Notes: a model not told the origin generated them from the sequence alone. DNA of 6,914 nt from Candidatus Aenigmatarchaeota archaeon (GCA_003663355.1 QMZV01000039.1:1-6914), one strand, 5' to 3'. Positions 1 through 6,060 are shown, counted from the stretch's first letter. Program-made: numbers and translations.

Positions 1-1
1 A

Positions 2-1246
2 AAAGTTCCTTATATTACCGCACTGATTAAGACAGAGGATAAGCTTGTTTTTGGTTTGGTTGATGAGGATAATGTAGAAATAGGAGATAAAGTTGTGGCG
101 AGAATTGGAAAATTGGGGATTACAAAATCAGGTTTGCATGTTTATGGCGTGGTTTGGGAATTAGAGAAAATTTTTGCAAAACCGGAAGTAAAGGAGTCAA
201 AAATAAAAAGAAAATTGCCAGAAGAAAAAGTCGGAATTTCAGGTTATGGGGTTTATATACCAAAATACAGACTTGATTTATCAACTTTAAATAAAGTATG
301 GGGAAAAGAAGTTAAGGGAGTAAAAAGTTTTCCCGGAAAATATGATGATCAAGCAACCTATGCTTGCAATTCAAGTTTAAATGCTTTGAAACATGCCGGA
401 ATAGAGGGAAAAGAAATTAAATTTATTCAGGTTGGAAGTGAGAGTAAAATTTATGCAGTAAAACCAACTGCGAGTATTGTTGCAGGACTTTTAAAAACAG
501 AGGATTGTTTTGCCGCTGATATAGAATTCGCTTGCAAAGCTGGAACCCAGGCAATAATTAACGCTTACAATTTTGTTAAAACGAATGGCGGATATGGACT
601 TGGTATTGGAGCGGACTCTGCTCAGGGAGCACCCGGAGATGAACTTGAACTCACAGCTGGAGATGGTGGAGCTGCTTTTATAATTGGTTCAAAAGAACCA
701 ATTGCAGTTATTGAAGGATGTGCAAGTTATACAACAGATACTTCAGACTTTTGGAGAAATGAAGGAGAAAAATTCCCAAAACATGCTGGAAGATATTCTG
801 GAGACCCTGCCTTTTATAAACATATAATGAATGCCGCAAAGAATTTAATGGAAAAATTAAATCTAAAACCAATTGATTTTGACTATGTTGTTTTCCATCA
901 ACCGAATTCTAAGTTTCCAAGAGTTGTTGGAAAGAAATTGGGTTTCACTCCAGAGCAGATTGAACCCGGAATTGTCTTTGATTTTATTGGAAATACCTAT
1001 TCTGCAAATTCATTATTGGGGCTTGCAAAGATTCTAGATATTGCTGCACCTTATCAGAGAATTTTGTTGGTATCTTACGGTTCTGGAGCTGGAAGTGATG
1101 CAATCTCTTTTATTACTACTCCCGAAATTGAAAATAAAAGAAAGAGAATTGAAAGAAGCGTCAAAAGCTGGTTGGGAGAAGAAGACAAAGAAAATTTAAT
1201 TCTTTCTGATTATTCTGTTTATTTGAAAAATAAGGGAATTATTTAA
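2..1246 (+). CDS. DUF35 OB-fold / HMG-CoA synthase fusion (5' end missing)
   Basis: The HMG-CoA synthase part condenses acetyl-CoA with acetoacetyl-CoA to HMG-CoA for the mevalonate route to archaeal lipids. The reading frame is open from the window edge, so the true start lies upstream; the TTG at 56 falls inside the OB domain. Numbering from the codon at base 2, residues 1 to about 55 resemble the end of a DUF35 OB-fold (PYITALI, then IGDKV, then GLHVYG). After a charged linker (about 58-75) the synthase begins at VGISGYGVYIPKYR (77-90). Catalytic residues expected for the family are present: Glu147 in GSES, Cys178 in FACKAG, His299 in VFHQPN, plus a C-terminal YGSGAGSDA motif. In many archaea DUF35 is a separate protein that joins synthase and acetoacetyl-CoA thiolase in one complex; here it is fused to the N-terminus of the synthase. 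No thiolase gene follows. Identity of the synthase is secure; the fusion is seen in the sequence, its function is inferred. Confidence 0.93.
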   Translation, partial: KVPYITALIKTEDKLVFGLVDEDNVEIGDKVVARIGKLGITKSGLHVYGVVWELEKIFAKPEVKESKIKRKLPEEKVGISGYGVYIPKYRLDLSTLNKVWGKEVKGVKSFPGKYDDQATYACNSSLNALKHAGIEGKEIKFIQVGSESKIYAVKPTASIVAGLLKTEDCFAADIEFACKAGTQAIINAYNFVKTNGGYGLGIGADSAQGAPGDELELTAGDGGAAFIIGSKEPIAVIEGCASYTTDTSDFWRNEGEKFPKHAGRYSGDPAFYKHIMNAAKNLMEKLNLKPIDFDYVVFHQPNSKFPRVVGKKLGFTPEQIEPGIVFDFIGNTYSANSLLGLAKILDIAAPYQRILLVSYGSGAGSDAISFITTPEIENKRKRIERSVKSWLGEEDKENLILSDYSVYLKNKGII

Positions 1247-1250
1247 TGTC

Positions 1251-1260
1251 ATATATAAAA
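1251..1260 (+). promoter_or_regulatory. TATA box of the rpl13-rps9 operon
   Basis: ATATATAAAA is centred about 25 bases before the rpl13 ATG, in the 33-base gap after the HMG-CoA synthase stop. The spacing fits an archaeal TATA box driving a leaderless or nearly leaderless transcript; no purine-rich ribosome binding site precedes the ATG. Confidence 0.6.
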
Positions 1261-1279
1261 ATTTAGATGATATTTAAAA

Positions 1280-1693
1280 ATGGAAGTTATAGATGCGAAA
1301 AACTGTATTCTCGGAAGACTGGCAACAGAAGTTGCAAAAAAAGCCTTAAATGGAGAGGAAATTATAATTATAAATGCTGAGCAAGCAGCAATTTCTGGGA
1401 AAAAAGAAGCAATATTTAAAAAATATTTAGAGAGAAGGAAAAGGGGAACTCCTCAGCATGGACCATTTTTTCCTTCAAACCCTGATCAAATTGTTAGAAG
1501 AGCAATCAGAGGGATGCTACCATACAAAACAAAAAAAGGAAAGGAAGCTTTTAAAAGAATAAAAACCTTTGTTGGGATTCCAGAAAAATATAAAAATTTA
1601 GAATCTAAAAAAATTGGAAAACAGATTGACGAATTAAAATGTAATTTTGTTTTTATTCATGAGTTAAGTAAATTTTTAAAGGGTAAAAAATGA
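1280..1693 (+). CDS. rpl13: Large-subunit ribosomal protein L13 (uL13)
   Basis: Structural protein of the large ribosomal subunit. The 137-residue product has the archaeal uL13 pattern throughout: IDAKNCILGRLATEVAK near the N-terminus, INAEQAAISGKK at about 31-42, the basic stretch ERRKRGTPQHGPFFP at about 51-65, and RRAIRGMLPYKTKKGKEAF at about 73-91. Length is normal for archaea. The ATG fits the family start and sits about 25 bases after a TATA-like box. Its stop overlaps the start of rps9 (ATGA, 1690-1693), the usual archaeal gene pair, so the two are probably translated in a coupled way. The usual further partners of this archaeal cluster (rpl18e, rpoN, rpoK, rps2) are not next to it. 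Confidence 0.98.
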   Translation: MEVIDAKNCILGRLATEVAKKALNGEEIIIINAEQAAISGKKEAIFKKYLERRKRGTPQHGPFFPSNPDQIVRRAIRGMLPYKTKKGKEAFKRIKTFVGIPEKYKNLESKKIGKQIDELKCNFVFIHELSKFLKGKK

Positions 1694-2079
1694 GTGAAAT
1701 ATTTGTTGGAAAGAGGAAAAGAGCTGTTGCGAGGGTGAGAATAAAAAAGGGAGATAAAAAAATAGTGATTAATAACAGACCACTAGAAGATTTTCCAAAG
1801 ATTGCGCAATTAAAAATTCTTGAACCTCTTTTAATTGCAGAAGATGAAAACTTTATGATAAGTGCGAAAGTAAGGGGAGGAGGTATAATGGGTCAAGCAG
1901 AGGCAATTGCTCAGGGAATTGCAAAAGGATTGGTTTCCTTTAAAGGAGAAGAACTAAAAAAGAAATTTTTAGATTATGACAGAAATTTATTGATTCCAGA
2001 TGTTAGGAGAACTGAACCGCATAAACCTTCAAGAAGCAAAAAAGGTCCAAGAAGGCACAAACAGAGAAGCAAAAGATGA
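1690..2079 (+). CDS. rps9: Small-subunit ribosomal protein S9 (uS9)
   Basis: Small-subunit protein whose C-terminal tail reaches toward the P-site tRNA. The 129-residue product shows GKRKRAVARVRI at the N-terminus, LKILEPLLIA at about 41-50, the glycine-rich VRGGGIMGQAEAIAQGIA around 61-78, and LLIPDVRRTEPHKPSRSKKGPR toward the C-terminus. The tail ends in SKR, keeping the terminal Arg typical of the family, although archaeal homologues more often end in SYR. It starts in the ATGA overlap with rpl13 and ends in a second ATGA overlap with the next gene. There is no separate promoter-like box, so it should depend on the rpl13 transcript. Confidence 0.98.
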   Translation: MSEIFVGKRKRAVARVRIKKGDKKIVINNRPLEDFPKIAQLKILEPLLIAEDENFMISAKVRGGGIMGQAEAIAQGIAKGLVSFKGEELKKKFLDYDRNLLIPDVRRTEPHKPSRSKKGPRRHKQRSKR

Positions 2080-2372
2080 TGGAAAATAATAAAGTTTTCA
2101 AACTGCTCAGAAAAATTCCAGAAGGTAAAATTACAACATACAAAGAGATTGGTTTAAAATTGAATTTAAATCCAAGAATAGTTGGAAGAATTCTTTCAGA
2201 AAATGAAGATTTGGAAAATATAAAATGTTACAAAGTTGTTAAAAGTGATGGGAAAGTTGGAGGCTATAAACTTGGAATTAAAGAGAAAATTAAGAGATTA
2301 GAGAAAGATGGGATTAAAGTTGAGAATGGAAGAATTGTGGATTTTGAGAAAAGAGTTTTGAGGTTTTCTTGA
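2076..2372 (+). CDS. Alkyltransferase-like DNA-binding domain protein (MGMT/ATL family)
   Basis: A 98-residue protein made only of the C-terminal DNA-binding domain of O6-alkylguanine-DNA alkyltransferases. Visible landmarks by comparison with human MGMT are Tyr22 (Tyr114), Arg34 in NPRIVGRIL (Arg128 'arginine finger'), Asn43 eight residues before the active site (Asn137 hinge) and the SDGKVGGY loop at 57-64. The active-site PCHRV motif is KCYKV here: Cys51 is kept, but Pro, His and Arg are changed, and the partner Glu of the catalytic relay appears to be Asp78. It could be an alkyl-acceptor with altered chemistry or a lesion-binding ATL-type protein that lost efficient transfer. It begins in the ATGA overlap with rps9; a second in-frame ATG follows at once. 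Family assignment is firm; activity is unknown. Confidence 0.85.
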   Translation: MMENNKVFKLLRKIPEGKITTYKEIGLKLNLNPRIVGRILSENEDLENIKCYKVVKSDGKVGGYKLGIKEKIKRLEKDGIKVENGRIVDFEKRVLRFS

Positions 2373-2380
2373 TTTATACA
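2373..2380 (+). promoter_or_regulatory. TATA box of bud32
   Basis: TTTATACA is centred about 26 bases before the bud32 ATG, immediately after the stop of the alkyltransferase-like gene. The spacing suggests a leaderless transcript and marks the start of a new transcription unit. Confidence 0.5.
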
Positions 2381-2402
2381 AATTTTTAAACAAAATTATC
2401 TA

Positions 2403-2981
2403 ATGAAACTAATTGCTGAAGGAGCAGAGGCAAAGATTTATTTGAATGGAAACAAAATTTTAAAGAAAAGAATTTGCAAGAAATACAGGGAAAAAGAACT
2501 TGATGTTTTCTTGAGAAAGACAAGAACAAAAAAAGAAGCAAAATTGCTTTCTGATGTTAAGAGAATTAATGTCAAAGTTCCTCGCCTATTTGAAGTAAAA
2601 AATTTTTCAATAGAAATGGAATACATTTATGGAGAGAAATTGAAAAACTTTTTGAACAAAAATAATTATAAAAAATTTAGCAAAAAAATAGGAGAATATG
2701 TTTTGAAGATGCATCTTTCAAATATAATTCATGGAGACTTGACAACTTCAAATATAATTGTCAAAGACGGAGAACTCTATTTTATAGATTTTGGTCTCGG
2801 AGTTGAAACAAAAAGTTTGGAACAAAAAGCATCCGATTTGCTGACTTTGTATCAGAATTTTAAATCAGTTCATCCTGAATTTGATTGCTGGAAATATTTT
2901 TTGCTTGGTTACAAAAGAAAAGAAACAGAACCAGTTTTGCATGTTTTTAAGAAAATGCTGAAGAGAAGAAGATATATTTAA
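2403..2981 (+). CDS. bud32: Bud32-type KEOPS kinase/ATPase
   Basis: Atypical small kinase of the KEOPS complex; with Kae1, Pcc1 and Cgi121 it supports formation of t6A at position 37 of ANN-decoding tRNAs. The 192-residue length is normal for a stand-alone Bud32. The N-terminus has a short glycine loop (AEGAEAKIY, 5-13) and the ILKKR lysine (21 or 22). The Bud32 signature KYREKELDVFLRKTRTKKEAKLL (27 to about 49) carries Glu45. The catalytic loop HGDLTTSN (110-117) has Asp112 and Asn117, and FIDFGLG (128-133) has the metal-binding Asp129. The C-terminus is basic (KRRRYI), as is common in Bud32, where it is thought to aid tRNA contact. In many archaea Bud32 is fused to or next to Kae1; here it stands alone. 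It probably shares a transcript with spt4, 14 bases downstream. Confidence 0.96.
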   Translation: MKLIAEGAEAKIYLNGNKILKKRICKKYREKELDVFLRKTRTKKEAKLLSDVKRINVKVPRLFEVKNFSIEMEYIYGEKLKNFLNKNNYKKFSKKIGEYVLKMHLSNIIHGDLTTSNIIVKDGELYFIDFGLGVETKSLEQKASDLLTLYQNFKSVHPEFDCWKYFLLGYKRKETEPVLHVFKKMLKRRRYI

Positions 2982-2995
2982 TTTGTTTAATACTT

Positions 2996-3178
2996 ATGGT
3001 AGAGAAAGCCTGCAAAGTATGTCATAGATTAACAGAGGAGAAAGAATGCCCAGTATGTAAAACAAAAGAGTTGACTGAAAATTGGCAGGGAATAGCAATT
3101 ATTTTTAAACCAGAAGAAAGCGAGATTGCAAAGGAATTGAATTTCAAATTACCAGGAAAATACGCTATTAAAGTATAA
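2996..3178 (+). CDS. spt4: Transcription elongation factor Spt4 (RpoE'')
   Basis: Small zinc protein that binds Spt5 and helps RNA polymerase stay on the template. The 60-residue product has four zinc-ligand cysteines in two CxxC pairs (C6/C9 and C18/C21), then LTENWQGIAIIFKPEESEIAKEL, the Spt5-contacting beta region of the family, and ends in PGKYAIKV, a typical archaeal Spt4 end. Archaeal spt4 usually follows rpoE (Rpo7); here it follows bud32. A box ATATATTTA at 2972-2980 lies 16-24 bases before its ATG and could be its own promoter, but co-transcription with bud32 is equally likely. Start and length agree with the family. Confidence 0.95.
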   Translation: MVEKACKVCHRLTEEKECPVCKTKELTENWQGIAIIFKPEESEIAKELNFKLPGKYAIKV

Positions 3179-3185
3179 TTTTTTA

Positions 3186-3195
3186 TTTATATATA
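3186..3195 (+). promoter_or_regulatory. TATA box of the MscS-like membrane gene
   Basis: TTTATATATA lies 17-26 bases before the ATG at 3212. The T-rich stretch just before it (3178-3188) may also end the spt4 transcript. No Shine-Dalgarno sequence is present, which agrees with leaderless initiation. Confidence 0.5.
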
Positions 3196-3211
3196 TTTAA
3201 CATTATTATTT

Positions 3212-3859
3212 ATGGCAGGAATGGAAGCGCTGTCTGTGTTGTTGACAAATCTTGGGCAAAGTACAATAGACTTTCTACCAAACCTAATAGGAGCATTAAT
3301 CCTTCTACTGCTTGGTTATGTAGTGGGAAAAGTTGTTGGAATAGTGATTGAGAAAATATGCATAAGTGCGAAAGTGGACAAATACATAAAGAGCAAGGGA
3401 TTCAAATTAAGTTACCTGTTCAAAGTTGCCGGAGCTTGGATAATTTATTTATTAGCAATTCAGGCGGCATTTCAATATTTGGGAATAATGGCCTTAGCAA
3501 CCTTTGTTGATAAAATTGTAAACTTCATACCAATGGCTGTTGGTGCAGCAATAATAATAATAGTAGGCTATGTTTTGGGAAATTTCTTTGAGGAACAAAT
3601 AAAAGCAAGTGAAGGAAAATATAGCAGTTTAATTGGAAGAATAGTGAACTTCTTTACAGTTTATGTAGCAATTGCATTAGCTTTGCCATTTATTGGAATA
3701 GATCCAAGTTTGGTAAACAACATATTGTTAGTTATAATTGGTAGTGTTGGTCTTGGATTTGCAATTGCGATGGGTCTCGGATTGAAAGATATTGTTGCAA
3801 AAGAAGCAGAGAAATATGTAGGCAGTATAGAGAAATCATTTGCTAAGAAGAAAAAATAA
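3212..3859 (+). CDS. MscS-associated TM-helix repeat membrane protein
   Basis: A 215-residue membrane protein with about five hydrophobic segments (roughly 24-48, 70-92, 103-126, 141-162 and 167-190) and a lysine-rich C-terminal tail. It is built from two copies of one unit. FLPNLIGALILLLLGYVVGK (21-40) matches FIPMAVGAAIIIIVGYVLGN (105-124), and YLLAIQAAFQYLGI (79-92) matches VYVAIALALPFIGI (150-163). This is the conserved TM helix found with small mechanosensitive channels. The last segment ends in GLGLKDIVAK (188-197), like the pore helix end of MscS proteins. The soluble beta domain that follows the pore helix in true MscS is absent. It may be a minimal channel or a membrane scaffold; the exact role cannot be read from the sequence. 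It has its own promoter-like box and is followed by a T-rich terminator. Confidence 0.85.
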   Translation: MAGMEALSVLLTNLGQSTIDFLPNLIGALILLLLGYVVGKVVGIVIEKICISAKVDKYIKSKGFKLSYLFKVAGAWIIYLLAIQAAFQYLGIMALATFVDKIVNFIPMAVGAAIIIIVGYVLGNFFEEQIKASEGKYSSLIGRIVNFFTVYVAIALALPFIGIDPSLVNNILLVIIGSVGLGFAIAMGLGLKDIVAKEAEKYVGSIEKSFAKKKK

Positions 3860-3889
3860 TTTTATTTTTTGATTTTTTGAATTTTTAAT
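3860..3889 (+). terminator. T-rich terminator after the MscS-like gene
   Basis: Directly after the stop there are three T-tracts (TTTTATTTTTT, then TTTTTT, then TTTTT) without a hairpin. Archaeal RNA polymerase ends transcription at such tracts. The same stretch precedes the SBDS gene, whose own TATA box is not clear. Confidence 0.5.
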
Positions 3890-3896
3890 ATTTATA

Positions 3897-4574
3897 ATGG
3901 AACCTGTAATTGCAAGACTAAAAAAAGGAGGAGAAATCTTTGAAATTTTGGTTTACCCAAGAGAAGCTCTTGAGTTTAAACAAGGAAAAGAAAATATTGA
4001 GGAAGTTATTGTTTCAGATGAAATATTTTCAGATGCTGATAAGGGCGAAAAGGTGTCTTCACAGAACTTAAACAAAAACTTTGGAACTGAAAATAAAATT
4101 GAAGTTGCAAAAAAAATTATAATTGAAGGCGAGATACAAATTCCAAAAGAACTGAGAGATGAGATGCTAAATAAAAAGAAGAAACAAATTGCAGCAATTA
4201 TTTCAAAGACAACAATAAATCCACAAACAAAAGCTCCTCACCCAATTGAAAGAATTTTAGGAGTTATGGAGAAAAAAGGTGTTAATATAAATTTTTATAA
4301 AAGCGCTGAAGACCAAGTTCAGGAGGTAATAGAGAAAATAAGAACCGAAATTCCTCTATCAATTGAAAAATTAAAAATGGAGATAAAAATTCCTGCAAAA
4401 TATTCCGGACCTGTTTATGGAAAAATCAAATCTCTCGGAAAAATTCTCATGGAAAACTGGAACAGTGATGGTTCTTTTTCCTGCATTCTGGAAATCCCAG
4501 CTGGACAGAAAAATGATGTCTATGACAAACTTGGAGCTTTAACTCATGGGGAAGTTTTGATAAAAGAGAAATAA
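3897..4574 (+). CDS. sdo1: SBDS/Sdo1 ribosome maturation protein
   Basis: Archaeal orthologue of the Shwachman-Bodian-Diamond syndrome protein, which with an EF-2-like GTPase helps release the anti-association factor aIF6 from new large subunits. The 225-residue length is normal for archaea, and all three domains are present. The N-terminal FYSH domain (about 1-88) shows VIARLKKGGEIFEILVYP, VIVSDEIFSDADKGE and IIEGEIQIPKELRDEM. The central helical domain (about 89-155) has KKKQIAAIISKTTINPQTKAPHP. The C-terminal ferredoxin-like domain (about 156-225) has IPAKYSGPVYGKI, WNSDGSFSCILEIPAG and LTHGEV. Archaeal SBDS is often next to exosome genes; here it stands alone, converging on gatC. Confidence 0.96.
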   Translation: MEPVIARLKKGGEIFEILVYPREALEFKQGKENIEEVIVSDEIFSDADKGEKVSSQNLNKNFGTENKIEVAKKIIIEGEIQIPKELRDEMLNKKKKQIAAIISKTTINPQTKAPHPIERILGVMEKKGVNINFYKSAEDQVQEVIEKIRTEIPLSIEKLKMEIKIPAKYSGPVYGKIKSLGKILMENWNSDGSFSCILEIPAGQKNDVYDKLGALTHGEVLIKEK

Positions 4575-4580
4575 AATTTA
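4562..4580 (-). terminator. Probable gatC terminator (T-tract inside the sdo1 3' end)
   Basis: On the minus strand, just past the gatC stop, the sequence reads as broken T-tracts (AAATTTTATTTCTCTTTTA). It overlaps the last codons of sdo1 and could end gatC transcription. Confidence 0.4.
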
Positions 4581-4586
4581 CATAAT

Positions 4587-4862
4587 CTAAACACTCGGAC
4601 CTTTTAAAAAATTTTTCTCTTTTTGTTCTGTATTTGAAAACACTTCTTTTAGAGAAAATCCTTTTCTCACTTTATCTTTTCTCATCACATTTTTTACTTC
4701 AACAGGATGGAAGCATGGATTCTCCTTGACTTCAATTTTATCAATTTCATCAAACATCTCTTTTACTTCTTTTAAATCAAGTTCAAATTTCTTAATCTCT
4801 TCTTCAGTAAGTTTTAATCTTGCCAGTTTTGCAATTTTTTCAACTTCAATTCTTTCTTCCAT
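4587..4862 (-). CDS. gatC: Asp/Glu-tRNA amidotransferase subunit C
   Basis: Small subunit of GatCAB, which converts Asp-tRNA(Asn) and/or Glu-tRNA(Gln) to the amidated forms; GatC wraps around and stabilises GatA. The 91-residue product begins MEERIEVEKIAKLARLKLTEEE, the standard GatC N-terminus. An amphipathic helix follows (FELDLKEVKEMFDEIDKIEV), then a region with HPVEV and MRKDKV, and the end FLKGPSV stands for the usual short C-terminal anchor. An upstream in-frame ATG at 4898 would add 12 residues outside the family start and would lie upstream of the likely TATA box, so the ATG at 4862 is chosen. The gatA and gatB genes are not in this window. Confidence 0.93.
   Translation of the reverse strand: MEERIEVEKIAKLARLKLTEEEIKKFELDLKEVKEMFDEIDKIEVKENPCFHPVEVKNVMRKDKVRKGFSLKEVFSNTEQKEKNFLKGPSV
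4612..4625 (+). terminator. Probable sdo1 terminator (T-tract inside the gatC 3' end)
   Basis: The plus strand reads TTTTTCTCTTTTT soon after the sdo1 stop, inside the opposite-strand gatC coding region. With only 12 bases between the two stops, termination of sdo1 is expected within gatC. Confidence 0.4.
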
Positions 4863-4879
4863 AAATATCCAAAAAAGAA

Positions 4880-4887
4880 TTTTAATA
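4880..4887 (-). promoter_or_regulatory. TATA box of gatC
   Basis: On the minus strand TATTAAAA is centred about 22 bases before the gatC ATG at 4862, preceded by CTCC as a possible purine/pyrimidine BRE flank. It supports the short gatC start. It is one half of a 61-base divergent promoter region. Confidence 0.5.
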
Positions 4888-4898
4888 GGAGATAGCAT

Positions 4899-4906
4899 TT
4901 TAAGTA
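4899..4906 (+). promoter_or_regulatory. TATA-like box of the thioredoxin-fold gene
   Basis: TTTAAGTA is centred about 22 bases before the ATG at 4924, the same spacing as its divergent partner for gatC. No ribosome binding site is seen before the ATG, which again suggests a leaderless transcript. Confidence 0.45.
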
Positions 4907-4923
4907 TTTTTCTTATACTATTT

Positions 4924-6060
4924 ATGGCTAAGAAGAGAAGTAAAAAAGAGAAAAAAAATGAAGAGAAAGTTTCAGTAAAGGAAGGAAATTCTGGAGAAGA
5001 TAAAGGAATAAGGAAATATATTGGAGTTTTTGTTAGTGGTCTTATTATTGGAATAATTATTGGAGTGGCATTCTTAAGTTCTGTTTATGTAGGAAATAAC
5101 TCAACAATTAGTGCAGAAGAAGCTGGACAGAAAGCTGTTGATTGGATATCAAATTATGCTGTTCGTCCTGGTACAGAAGTTAAATTGATAAATGTTAGCG
5201 AAGTGGATGGAGAAGGAATCTACAGATTATCTATAAATTTATCTATGGGCAATATTTCTCAAGTTGTTCAATCTTATATAACAAAAGATGCCAAATATTT
5301 ATTCCCTCAAGGAATTCCAACCGGTGAATTTGCAGAATTGAAAAAAGAGATAGAACAACAGAATAAAGAACAAGAGCAGAAATTGGAAATCCCAAAATCT
5401 GATACACCAGATATAAAGTTATTTGTGATGAGTTACTGTCCTTATGGTTTGCAAGCAGAGAAAGCATTTTTGCCAGTTTATAAATTGTTAAAGGATAAAG
5501 CAGATATGACAATAAATTTTGTTAGTTATGCAATGCATGGAAAAAAAGAACTGGATGAGAATTTAAGGCAGTATTGTATTCAATTAGAGCAAGAGGATAC
5601 ATTTTACGAATATTTGAGCTGTTTTGTTGTTACCGGAAATTATACAAAATGCCTTGAAGAAGCAAAAATTGACAAAACTAAATTAAATTCCTGTACAGAA
5701 AGAGTTGATAAAGAATACAATATTACAGAGATGTATAATGATAGAAGCACATGGGTAAGTGGAAGATTCCCTTTGTTTAATGTTGAAGCAGATTTAAATG
5801 AAAAATATGGTGTTAGAGGAAGTCCAACTTTGGTAATAAACGATATTGTTATAACTAGTAATAGAGTTTGTGATTCTGATGATGATTGCCTTTCATTTGA
5901 GAGGTGCAGACAGATAGGAGGAAGAAAATTCTGTATGATGGATAGAGCTCCAGAAGCATATAAAGAAGCAATTTGCTCAGCATTTACTAATCCTCCAGAA
6001 GAATGCAATCAAAAACTTTCAGAAAGCCCAACCTCTCCAGGATTTGGAGGAGGTGTTTAA
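4924..6060 (+). CDS. Membrane-anchored DsbA/thioredoxin-fold protein, cysteine-rich
   Basis: A 378-residue protein. The N-terminus is short and lysine-rich, followed by one membrane anchor at about 32-56, so the bulk should lie outside the cell. Residues about 60-130 form a small domain ending in ITKDAKYLFPQG. A charged coil-like linker (136-158) leads to a thioredoxin-fold domain from about 163. The active-site region is MSYCPYGLQAEKA with a single Cys172 (CPYG instead of CxxC). The cis-proline loop is GVRGSPTLVIN (Pro301). After it an insert carries four cysteines (316, 322, 328, 337) with CDSDDDC spacing, and the fold ends AYKEAICSAF and PPEEC. Eleven cysteines in all suggest a disulfide-rich exported protein involved in thiol-disulfide exchange or folding. 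The upstream in-frame ATG at 4726 would place 66 extra residues across gatC and is rejected. The C-terminus ends GFGGGV, with an in-frame remnant beyond the stop. Confidence 0.85.
   Translation: MAKKRSKKEKKNEEKVSVKEGNSGEDKGIRKYIGVFVSGLIIGIIIGVAFLSSVYVGNNSTISAEEAGQKAVDWISNYAVRPGTEVKLINVSEVDGEGIYRLSINLSMGNISQVVQSYITKDAKYLFPQGIPTGEFAELKKEIEQQNKEQEQKLEIPKSDTPDIKLFVMSYCPYGLQAEKAFLPVYKLLKDKADMTINFVSYAMHGKKELDENLRQYCIQLEQEDTFYEYLSCFVVTGNYTKCLEEAKIDKTKLNSCTERVDKEYNITEMYNDRSTWVSGRFPLFNVEADLNEKYGVRGSPTLVINDIVITSNRVCDSDDDCLSFERCRQIGGRKFCMMDRAPEAYKEAICSAFTNPPEECNQKLSESPTSPGFGGGV

Noticed and set aside
56..58. TTG as the start of the HMG-CoA synthase gene
   Set aside because: The frame is open further upstream to the window edge and that part matches the DUF35 OB-fold, so the TTG is an internal codon.
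2438..2626. Minus-strand reading frame inside bud32
   Set aside because: Phe/Ser/Leu-rich translation typical of the antisense of a Lys-rich AT-rich gene; no family match and the plus-strand gene is secure.
4863..4898. Upstream ATG for gatC adding 12 residues
   Set aside because: The extension lies outside the usual GatC start, and the likely TATA box falls inside it.
4726..4923. N-terminal extension of the thioredoxin-fold gene from the ATG at 4726
   Set aside because: The 66 added residues are Ser/Phe/Ile-rich antisense of gatC. The ATG at 4924 begins a normal lysine-rich tail before the membrane anchor and has a TATA-like box at the right distance.
5243..6008. Two minus-strand reading frames (5243-5512 and 5640-6008) inside the thioredoxin-fold gene
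   Set aside because: Both are antisense to a clear protein with conserved motifs and show no recognisable domain.
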